Shown here piece by piece: positions 54,804 to 64,000 of a DNA stretch of 64,000 bases (position 1 is its first letter; each line of letters begins with the position of its first letter). The notes beneath the pieces are model-generated. The model was given only the letters and a program-made list of their open reading frames with translations. It was not told the origin of the DNA and did no database searches. This DNA is from Prosopocoilus inquinatus (lineage: Eukaryota; Arthropoda; Insecta; Coleoptera; Lucanidae), in contig CM069876.1 of the NCBI GenBank assembly GCA_036172665.1, forward strand, positions 4,774,001 to 4,838,000. The letters run 5' to 3'. The position numbers and the translations under genes are program-made.

Positions 54804-56709
54804 AAAATTTCAAATTTACGGAATTGAAACTCACATTTTAATTGACAGTGACGACCAAAATTTATTGCTTATAGACAGTACACACAGAAACGTAGAAAAT
54901 CGACTCGTTTATTCTTGTGAATTTAAACACACAAAATGCGTTTTATTTTCGCTCCGTACGGCGCCATTTTAGCTGCACCTTCTTTTTTGCTTCCTTTCCA
55001 GAAGTATTGACTATCCTTGCTCACTCGAATTTCGAACGCTCCTCTCACCTCTGACATTTAATTTGATACGTTAAGTATTAGGTCACATTTCGTCGAATTG
55101 GCTCGATCCCTCTTTCTTTAAGTTTGTTTCTCTTCTCGCCCGGTCTCCGAATTGAATTAGCAAAACCCCATTCCCTATTTAGATTTTGGGTAAACCATAC
55201 GTGTTTCGCGGGTATTTCGTTGTGTTTGTGGAAAATTTCCCTTGGGGAGGAGAAATATAACTCACGGCCTTTGGTCGATTTTGGAGTGGTTAATCCCAAA
55301 ATAAGCAAAGCGTTCACGTGCTTTTTCCAGCCTGGCAATTAGCACATAATCCCCAAGTGAGTTATTGCTATCGTTCGGTAATTTGATTCGTGTTTTACTC
55401 TCTTTCGTGTTGATGTCCTTTAGGCTTTCCCTATTGGGCCGAGTTACTTGGCGTTTGCGGCTCTAGGCCCCGTGCTGTGCTCTCTTGTTCAAACTCCACC
55501 ATTGGGCGGGTGTTTTTCTCGTCAGAACGGACATTCGCCGCCTTGCTAACGTGAGGAACTGCTGCTAAAGGTCGGACCAAACCTTTTTTTTTCTTTATCT
55601 ACTCCGTGCAATTGGATTCTCCTTCTCCCGTGTAAAATTTATTTTTCTATTCATTGAGCGGATAGTGTTGGGTAAAGACAATCGTTTTTGCGTGACCAGA
55701 TTGGTTTAATAATTTGTGAAAACATTCGATCCCTTCAGGATTTCTTTTACCTAGTTTTAGTTGATTTTGTTAACTTTTAATTTTTCTGTTGGCCTAAATA
55801 TTCGGATCCCAATCATTTTTATTTTGCCCAAGATTAGAGCAGCGAGTTTCACTTCGGCCAAAATTTTATAACTGGTTATTTTATTACGGTTGATACATGC
55901 GCTCACCATCTTTTTCTGTAACTCTTGTTCAAGATTTTATTTGCACGGTTAACGTTTATTTTATTTGTGTCGGTTTTGTATTTATTTTTTTTTTTTGGTG
56001 TAAATAAAACATTATTGAAATATTTTGGACGTAACCGATTTTCTTAATTTTCCACGCGATTCTCAAAAAAATTGATTAATTAAATTTCGCGTTGGTTTGA
56101 TAAACCCACAACCGTCCCATTGCAGCTGCCGGCAGCACTGACATAAGACGTCCTAATGCTAACATTTGTTACCTGACCAATAGGTAGGTGACAAATTAAT
56201 GAATATTATAGCAAGAAGGCAGAGAGAGAACATGTGAACACTCTAATGTTAATAATAATAATATTTATTTTAGATTCAAAGTCAATCCTCGCAATTATCA
56301 TTGAGAAGAAATTAAAGAAAAAACAATTCTGAAAAATTTTACGAAAATGAAGAAAGCATCTGTATCTTCGTCGTCGAAACATTATTAATTTGTATATGAA
56401 TATAATATCATCAATTACTCACTGAAGTACTTAGATGAGAGGAAATAGGATAGGAATAGCACATTAAAGCACAAACCTATAAATTAAATATCTTCTTTCC
56501 TTCTCACTTAAATTACTGAAAAGGATTTCCAAAGTTAAATATTTTTTTTTTAATATGAACTGGTATTAAAACGATTACCAGTACCTATATCAACGGATGA
56601 CGAAGAGTTTGTCTTGATAAAGTTGTTATCAAAGAAAATTTCAATTTCGTCTTTCATTTAAAAAATCCAGTTTGCGCAGATCATTTAACAATTAATGTTG
56701 AAAACTTAC
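54804..56709. other. Unidentified block, partly GC-richer, no gene
   Basis: About 54900-56120 has a mixed composition unlike the AT-rich surroundings, with many C/T runs and an AATAAA near 56003. It could be a long solo LTR or leader of an unidentified LTR element, but I found no TG...CA ends with target duplication. Open frames on the two strands around 55078-55342 mirror each other and are not convincing. A short (TAA)n lies near 56255. Confidence 0.3.
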
Positions 56710-58413
56710 TGAACGACACGGTCAGATGAAGAATGGCAGAAACAAAATCGCCGAATCTCAAGGTCCCATCCTTACGCATGTACCTTAAGATGAGTATGGC
56801 CAAAACGTCACTACTCAATTGGAATCCGACCTCAAGAAGCGCGTCTCTTAGCCTTTCTGCCTTTAGTATTCCCGTCTTCTCTTTCGTGTGATTCTTGAAC
56901 GCCGTCTGCCAGTACTTCAAGCTACACATTAGATCTTTGAAGTCGCCGAACTTTAATCTGCCAGTGCCAGAAGTCTGCAAGAAAATCGCATAAGCCCAAG
57001 TACTAAAAATGCTCCACAATACTTACATCCAAGGTGAGGACAACCTGCCGGCATACTTCGATCGATGCGCAGCTTTTAATGTAATCGTTGGGCAAACATG
57101 CCTCCAGAAGCTCTTGTAATTCGAATGCGTTGACTGTCCTATGCTCATCGGCCAATTGAAGGAAAACTGATTCATATTGACTGAAGCTTTTCCCGTCCAA
57201 TAATGGCGGTGCTTTAACTATTGCAGATTTAATCAAGTAAGGCACGGTGTCCAACAGTTTCAATTTCAGCGGTTTACTTGAATACACCCTCAAGGTAAAT
57301 CCAGATTCCTGGCCAGGCTCGAACGTGGTTGGCAAAATTAGATATCCCCCCTGTTCCAATTGACACCTATGACTGACTTGCCTACTGTTTGTATACTGTG
57401 AGTTCACCAGTGATTTATTTTTCTTGAAAAACAACCGCCCTATACTTTCCGTGGTACTTTTTGGAAGCGAATACGCGGTGAAGCCAATCACTTTCGCCTC
57501 CATAATACTATGCTGGTTCAAAGATACGACGACCTCCTCCATTTCGCTGAGAAGGAGGTGAAGTTGCGGGTTCATGTGGAAGGTGTCGGGATTGTTCCGA
57601 CAACCTCCACTGGAAACACCCTTTTGCCAGTTGCCTTGATACAAGCGCATCTGCCAGGTGTTTTTATTGTGCAAACTCGGCTCGTCTCTGCTGGTGTCGC
57701 TGTCCAGGTGGACGACTTCTAAATTGGTGTAGGTTTTTATGAAATCCATGTAGGACATCCAGAATTCTTCGTCGGTCGTCTTGGTCTGGAGTCTCTCAAG
57801 TTCGTTCGGTGGAACTTCAGCCCATTCAGAGGAGTCCGTCGACCATGGACCTACGTATTCTAGGGCAGGACCCAAAGGGTTTCGTAATTTGACTAATTGG
57901 ACGGCTTCGCCACTGAACTTTTCCACCTGTAAGACGAACGGATTGACGATTCAAATGAACTTATTATGACGGACTTTTAAATGTCCTGCAAACTTTTACA
58001 TTCGTACAAAAACTAAAGGAAAAATATCGAAAATGAAGTCGATTCCAATGGCATTGAGCAACTAAGCAGAAGAGACTGGCTCTTCAAAATTTATGAATTA
58101 ATAAACACAGACATATTTAATAAAAAATAAATAAACTGGTACTGAAATCCTCACCCTCTCAACTGCGTATATTCGGTAATTGGTCCCTATTTGAATACCA
58201 TTCGCTAATTTTTCTATGTGAGCTCTCATCTGGTAATTGGGTGGTTGGACAGTTGCCGTTATTATCGAGGTCATGTCAAGGAGTTTATGGAGTAGCCTGG
58301 CGCAAGCGGTGGCGTCCTGTTTGATGGAGATGCTCTCGGTAATACCGCCCGTGAGATCGGCAAGTCCATCCAGCAGAGTGCCGTACTTCAGGGCTTCGTA
58401 AGAACCGTGCAAT
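56710..58413 (-). CDS. Calpain-like protein, partial, catalytic His absent
   Basis: Three in-phase exons with GT-AG borders: 58413-58155, 57926-57027 and 56974-56710. The first carries the end of protease core PC1/PC2 (LHGSYEALKYGTLLDGLADLTGG). Where active calpains have Gly-His-Ala-Tyr, this reads GTNYRIYAVER, so the catalytic His is Thr. The second starts with the Asn motif (KLRNPLG, normally RNPWG), then the C2-like domain III and the start of the penta-EF-hand region. The third holds further EF-hand helices with weak calcium loops. This suggests a non-proteolytic calpain, as known for Drosophila CalpC. The 5' exons with the Cys site and the last 3' exon are not found in the window. An inverted-repeat element begins 109 bp upstream of the first visible exon. 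Confidence 0.8.
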
Positions 58414-59106
58414 CTGTGTAAGAGTTCAAAATTACAACAGTTCAGGAATCCTAAAACTATCGGAAGCGATTTTCTGTTAGCTTTGAAAATTATCGAACAG
58501 ACTTTTGTCAAACTTTACATACCGGCTGTTTCAAATTGGGTGTGCACTGAAGGGATCTCCTAAACCGTAAGAGATACAAATTCGGTTAAATGGAAGAAAA
58601 GTTGCACAAATCAATGCTTAATTCGTATCCATTGAGAGAATGATTTTTTTCTTATTTCTTCTTGAGATATTAATGAAAATGTGAAAAAATCGATTTTCTT
58701 TTTCTCTCTGTATCTCTTTTATTATACTTAATTTTGAAATTCTGATTTAACTTTCTACAGGCACTTTTTGATTCTGCTTCGAATAGAGGTAGCAGAATTT
58801 AAGTCAAACGTTTCGTCTTTCCACGACCATCATCAGTTTCGATTTTTTAAATACAACTTATGTCATTTTTTCTCCCGATTGATATGATATATCACACTTA
58901 ATAGTTGATATTAATCTGAAGCTTAAGTAATACAGATTTTTATGTGAAAATTTTATTTAATACATAATTTCAAATTTTTAGTTCATTTTCTTAGCTATAG
59001 TGTAAATTATAATAAACTATTTAAAGTTTTTCTGTATCGTTATTTTAATAATGCACTGCACTTACAAAAATGAATTTTTACCGAAAACTATCTAGTGGTT
59101 CTAATA

Positions 59107-60409
59107 AAGGGTTTTCCAATAAGGTCGGGTCGATCTTGGCAGGCTGCGGCGGCAATGTTGTTTTAGCGACGTCTGTCAAATCTGTTGTTTATTATTCTGT
59201 CACTGATGCCAAATCACCATGGCAAGTTACACGACTGAGCAACACGTCCAAATGATAAAACTTTATTATCAAAACGAGTGTTCGTTTGCGCAAACGTTGC
59301 GCGCGTTGCGCCCATTTTACGGCAGACGGGGTGGCCCTTCAAAGTCGACCCTCCAACGCTTGGTGGCCAAATTCGAGAAGACCGGCTCGGTAAATAATCA
59401 GCGAACACCCGTACGTCAAAAGAACGCCAGATCGGCCGAGAATATCGCCGCTGTCCGTGAAAGTGTGCAGGAGAACCCGAGGCAGTCAATTCCTCGCCGT
59501 GCACAAGAACTTGGCCTTTCGCAGACTTCAGCTTGGAGAATTCTGCGTCGGGACTTGGGCCTGCACCCGTACAAGATCCAACTGACCCAGGAGCTCAAAG
59601 TCAATGACCATACACAACGCCGTTTGTTCGCTGAATGGGCTTCGGAGCGTTTGGAAGAGGACCCCAGTTTTGGCCAGAAAATCATCTTTAGCGACGAGGC
59701 GCACTTTTGGATGAACGGCTATGTTAATAAGCAAAATTGCCGTATATGGGACGACACCAACCCACACGAGGTTCAGCAGGTGGCAATGCATCCACAAAAG
59801 GTTACCGTTTGGTGCGGATTTTGGGCCGGCGGTGTCATTGGTCCGTACTTCTTTGAAAACGACGTTGGTGAGGCCATTACTGTCAACGGCGAGCGCTACA
59901 GATCGATGATAACCGATTTCTTTTGGCCCGAATTGAACGATATGGACGTGGACGACATGTGGTTCCAGCAGGATGGCGCTACGTGCCACACAGCGAGCGC
60001 CACGATGGACATTTTGCATGAACGATTTGAGGGTATGGTTATTTCTCGCGGAGGTGACGTGAATTGGCCACCAAGATCGTGCGATTTGACCCCACTAGAC
60101 TTTTTCTTGTGGGGTTTTCTGAAGTCGCAGGTCTACGCCAATAGCCCGCAATCGACCGATGCCCTCAAACTCAACATAACTCAGGCCATTGCTCAAATTC
60201 AGCGGGATCTATGCGCCAGAGTCATTGAAAATTGGGTCTCACGGATCCGTGCCACCCTGCGAAGCCGCGGCGGACATTTGAACGATATCATCTTCCGTTC
60301 ATAATGGCACATATGGGCCTTTCAAATAAAAAAAGTATTTCGTTAATTTCTCACACACAGCTTGTTTTATTCTATTTCAACATCGACCCGACCCTATTGG
60401 AAAACCCTT
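59107..60409 (+). mobile_element. DD41D 'rosa'-type transposon, complete (1,303 bp)
   Basis: Inverted terminal repeats AAGGGTTTTCCAATARGGTC and onward (about 30 bp, few mismatches) are bounded by TA on both sides (59105-59106 and 60410-60411). It contains one uninterrupted transposase frame, so this copy appears complete. It sits inside the 58522-62123 element. Confidence 0.9.
59219..60304 (+). CDS. Tc1/mariner-superfamily transposase, DD41D, 361 aa
   Basis: Cut-and-paste transposase for its own TA-flanked element. The N-terminal DNA-binding part has paired helix-turn-helix regions (about residues 1-110, with SKSTLQRLVAKFEKTG and SQTSAWRILRRD). The catalytic triad is D159 (FSDEAHFW), D252 (QQDGATCHTA) and D294 (CDLTPLDFFLW), with 41 residues between the last two, hence DD41D as in the rosa family. 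The ATG at 59219 is well placed after the left repeat and the frame runs to a stop at 60302-60304 just before the right repeat. No defects, so activity is possible. More GC-rich than its surroundings, fitting recent arrival. Confidence 0.9.
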   Translation: MASYTTEQHVQMIKLYYQNECSFAQTLRALRPFYGRRGGPSKSTLQRLVAKFEKTGSVNNQRTPVRQKNARSAENIAAVRESVQENPRQSIPRRAQELGLSQTSAWRILRRDLGLHPYKIQLTQELKVNDHTQRRLFAEWASERLEEDPSFGQKIIFSDEAHFWMNGYVNKQNCRIWDDTNPHEVQQVAMHPQKVTVWCGFWAGGVIGPYFFENDVGEAITVNGERYRSMITDFFWPELNDMDVDDMWFQQDGATCHTASATMDILHERFEGMVISRGGDVNWPPRSCDLTPLDFFLWGFLKSQVYANSPQSTDALKLNITQAIAQIQRDLCARVIENWVSRIRATLRSRGGHLNDIIFRS

Positions 60410-60411
60410 TA

Positions 60412-61639
60412 TAACTTGCTAGATCAGTATCTCAGCTTTAGCATAGGAATGAAAAAGCCTAGTTTTTAATTTTGACTCGCACTGTTGAATTAAAAGAAAA
60501 AGTGAATACTAATTATACTAAAAATATTTAGATATTACTGAATAGTGCCTTCTACAAATACATTGGCAGCTAAAACGAATATTTTTGTAATAAATTTGAA
60601 AGATACTTTTTATAACAAGGTATTTTTTTTTATTTCTTTAGCACTCAGTGGCTCTCAACACTTGACTATCTTTATTTTTTTTTTAAATATGGTTAAGTTC
60701 ACTCGTTTTAACCAGTTGAAATTTGGCATGTTATATCGGAACCACCATCCATAATTTAAACAGGATAAAGTAGGCTTTATATTTTGGGCATTGAAACAGT
60801 GACTAGCAATAAGATAAATAATAAGGAGGAACTAAGAAGGCGAATATTAGATTCTTACAGAAATGTTTCGCGAATTCATGTTCGACACGCTGGACAACAC
60901 AGGATTAAGAACGAATCTGTGTCTTGAAAGCAGTGGGGGACATTTCGAGGATTTACTTTAATTTATTTATTTCACTTTATTTATTTCACAGAGTCATGTT
61001 CTTCGTCTATAATTTTTATTCAACTTATTTATTCTGTTCTTGTAATTTAATATGTTTATACTGATGTTTATTTGGTTTGTGTTAACCACCTCATATCATT
61101 TAGTCAATATTTATTGACTTTCCTTTTCCGACAACTGAATGTTGTTGCTAATACTTAACATATAAAAAAAGAGGTTAGGAATAAATTTACTTATTAAGAA
61201 AAACATGACGAAACGATATCAGTTTTTTTTGTCATATTCCAACTTTACTTGAAAAAAAGGTATTAAGTATTATACTCACTGAAATCAAAAGAAAAAATGC
61301 TTTCGACTAGAATAATAAAAAGATAAGAAAAGGAAGATAAAATTTAATAATAATAATAATAATAATAATAATATATGCCTTTATTGTGTTCTCAAAACAA
61401 AACAAAGAAAAAATAAAGTGAAATGCAGATAGCAAAGGAAATGTTACACAATCACAAGGCGAAGTTCAGATCGGCCTAGGCTTCTCTGCTATTAAACTTA
61501 ACCTTGAAAAAAATTAAATGTAAAGTTAATTAATAAAACTGCCTATAACTAAGAGAGCAAAACAAACTTTTTTAAACTAAATTACAAGCTAACTACATAC
61601 GAAAGGAAAAAGAAAAAGATCAAAATATTGTGCACTAGC
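60412..61639. other. Interior of the inverted-repeat element, AT-rich
   Basis: No gene. A (TAA)n run at about 61347-61372 followed by 'tatgcctttattgtgttctc' looks like a minus-strand LINE tail, similar to the inserts at 54125 and 56255. Confidence 0.4.
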
Positions 61640-62125
61640 GAGTATGAAATTTGAAATTATGTATTAAATAAAATTTTCATATAAAATCTGAATTATTTAA
61701 GCTTCAAATTAATATCAACTATTAAGTGTGTATATCATTGTAATCAGGAGAAAAAATGCTGTCGAATAGAATAATAAAAATACATAAGTTGTATTTAAAA
61801 AATCGAAACTGATGATGGTCGTGGGAAGACGGAACGTTTGACTTCAATTCTATTACTCTTATTCGAAGCAGAATCAAAAAGTGCCTATAGAAAGTTAAAT
61901 CAGAATTTCAAAATTATGTATAATAAAAGAGATACAGAGAGAAAAAGAAAATCGATTTTGTCACATTTTTATTAATAACTCAAGAAGAAATGAGAAAAAA
62001 ATCATTCTGTCAATGGATACGAATTAGGCATTGATTCATGCAACTTTTCTTCCATTTAACCGAATTTGTATCTCTTACGGTTTAGGAGATCCCTTCAGTG
62101 CACACCCAATTTGAAACAGCCGGTA

Positions 62126-64000
62126 TAATTTGTGAATTATTGCATTTGCCAACGTTTTCAGCAACAATATGAAAGTAACAACATATTTTCGCGAAACGTT
62201 TTGGATTGTGATGAAATATTGATATCTGAATATTAAAAAAAAATTACAGTCATCTTATCGAAAAATTAAAATTTGTTTTACCAGTCCACAGAAATCTGTA
62301 TAATATAAATAATGCTTTAATATAGATTATTATTCAACTTTATTGCTATCTGAATATTCAATTATTTTTTACATTCTGCTGTTAACGTTTACGTAAATTT
62401 ATCATTTTACCAGTACCGCTCGAATACAACATCTCTCACATCAAAAGCAAGAAACTGAAACTGCTGGTAAGTAAGCTAATACAAGAAAAAATATTTAAAA
62501 TTTTATCATTAATAATACCTTACAAGAAAGAAAATTTTGATCTGAAATTTCAAAGAACACATTTCATTTTCGTTTCAATATAAAATTGACCTTTAATTCT
62601 TCGATCAATTTTATCAACGCAAAAACTAAAATCATAAAATTATTACTCCTATTATTTAATAAAAATTCTTCATCTTCCAGCAAAATTCCATCATTGTCAA
62701 CTCTTCAGATAAAATAAGAAATACACTCTTATCAAGGTAAGAACAAAAATCACAACATTATTATTTTTAAAAAATAAAAAATTCCTCAGCTTCTATTCAC
62801 TGCCGAGAGACAGCCTTTTCAGATAAAGAAGAAGAAGAAGAAATGGAAGAAAGAAATACATAGAAAAAATAACGGGTTTTAACAGCACGATTTAACTTGT
62901 ATATGTATTTGATAGAGCGAAAAGAGAACTAAACACACACACACACACACCTCTGACGTCAACTGCAACAACGGACACTTTTTGGTCATCAAATCCAAAT
63001 CAAATCAAATCAAATTTATTTCAAAACACAAACTGTGACAAATGGTCCACTTCTTCACCCAAAGTGGTTACTTTTTCACCTGCTTAACCACCCCTTACCT
63101 ACGAAATTACCCTCAACGTTGGTCACTTCGGATGGACACATGCCATCAGCAATTTTGCAAGGTCAACATAACTACCGCCAATATAACTACTCAAGTTCGA
63201 GATTCAACGGGGGAGGGGGGCGTGAATCGTAACACAGCTCAAAAGAGAGTCGCGAAACTAAAAGTTTGGAAAACGCTGAATGAATGAATCAGTTCCGAAA
63301 CAAACGTGAGAGGATAATTTTAGAAATTTTATGTATTTGTGCATGAGTAAATTTGAAAACAAAAACTACTAACATTGTTTATGAAAATTTTATCAATAAT
63401 GTCCAAAATAAAACAACACATTTGCTCCCTAGAATCCACTCGAAAGATATAGGTCACGCTACATTTATATTTGCTATGCAGTGTACAAATACAAATTGAC
63501 TATTTGGACGAGAAGTGTACAAATATACCCTTAGCACGCCTTGCTTATTTAATATATCTTGGATATGTCCAAAAGAAAAAAAAAAAAACTTGAAAGATTT
63601 AACGACTCTATTAACTGTGGCTTCTACTACTCAAAAAAGTTTCTATCTCTCTTGGGTGTTTTTAAATTCCACAATTATGTATTTAATTTAAATTATTTTC
63701 GAGATTTACTCTGCAAAATTACTAGGTATTAAAATTATTATTAATTGTTTTTACGTAAATGTGTTATTTATCATAGTTTAGCAATTCTGTTAAAATAATT
63801 ATAATTTTTATAAAACTTTTGTTTTATATTATTATGAAAATGTGAATTTTGTGCATACACTGCAGAAAAATATTTAAGGGGCAGACACACACCGTGATCG
63901 TAATAAAACTAAATTCAACTATGACTTTGTTATTTAGTTTTTATTTACTACTCTTATGCAAAACGAATGAATGAAATTAATACAGTAGGACCTCTATATT
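62126..64000. other. AT-rich sequence, no gene recognised
   Basis: Contains a (CA)n run at about 62934-62950 and a (CAAAT)n run near 62990-63012 that may be an antisense retroposon tail. The overlapping frames at 63032-63287 have no recognisable content. The missing calpain 5' exons were looked for here without success. Confidence 0.4.

Larger units (their letters stand above)
58522..62123. mobile_element. Long inverted-repeat (foldback-like) element, 3.6 kb, nested rosa inside
   Basis: The outer ends read CCGGCTGTTTCAAATTGGG on both sides, inverted and bounded by TA (58520-58521 and 62124-62125). The arms extend about 460-480 bp (58522-58980 and 61640-62123), with shared phrases such as CACTGAAGGGATCTCC, GACCATCATCAGTTTCGAT and AATATCAACTATTAAGTG. 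No own transposase is seen; the interior carries the rosa transposon (59107-60409) and AT-rich sequence. Confidence 0.8.

Noticed and set aside
54804..56120. Possible long solo LTR
   Set aside because: No matching TG...CA ends with a target duplication could be found.
63035..63287. Overlapping plus-strand frames near the window end
   Set aside because: No domain, short, and next to simple repeats.

Overview
The window reads as nuclear DNA of an insect. It is AT-rich and gene-poor, the genes it has are split by introns of about 50 bp, and it is packed with arthropod-type transposons: mariner, a DD41D 'rosa' element, Tc1, hAT and PIF/Harbinger relics, non-LTR fragments and many MITEs. A beetle would fit, but no ribosomal or mitochondrial marker is present to fix the order.
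Only three host genes are supportable. A 17-exon plus-strand gene (20240-24712) encodes a coiled-coil protein of about 1,030 residues with Cys/Pro-rich inserts. An intronless three-LIM-domain protein lies on the minus strand (24769-25323), tail to tail with the first. Part of a calpain-like gene lies on the minus strand (56710-58413); its catalytic histidine position is threonine, so it is probably a pseudoprotease. An inverted-repeat element of 3.6 kb (58522-62123), with a rosa transposon nested inside, sits just 5' of its first visible exon.
The centrepiece is an apparently intact 13.6-kb endogenous retrovirus of the Ty3/gypsy class on the minus strand (28058-41694). It has two 973-bp LTRs with one difference between them, a CCAA target duplication, a primer-binding site, a polypurine tract, and open gag, pol and env. 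Gag and pol overlap in the -1 frame, with a U UUA AAC slippery site, a 6-nt spacer and a perfect 9-bp hairpin. Pol carries, between protease and reverse transcriptase, a complete macro domain of the OARD1/TARG1 ADP-ribose-hydrolase type with both catalytic positions kept. The env product looks like the chuvirus-type glycoproteins of arthropods rather than a furin-cleaved gypsy Env.
Region by region: 1-7 kb holds dispersed and tandem duplications and a solo LTR; 7.7-9.3 kb a broken non-LTR element; 9.4-20 kb MITEs, a Harbinger relic, a Tc1 copy, a mariner copy and another non-LTR fragment; 20-25.3 kb the two convergent genes; 26-27 kb a palindromic element; 28-41.7 kb the retrovirus; 41.8-56.7 kb nested repeats, a hAT MITE, non-LTR fragments and a second mariner; 56.7-58.4 kb calpain; 58.5-62.1 kb the inverted-repeat element; the rest is AT-rich without recognised genes.
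A second notable observation is a small repeat family (17263-17607, 26030-26619, 44108-44170) whose copies are flanked by 11-12-bp target duplications, two of them folded back on themselves. One contains a near-perfect 220-bp palindrome.
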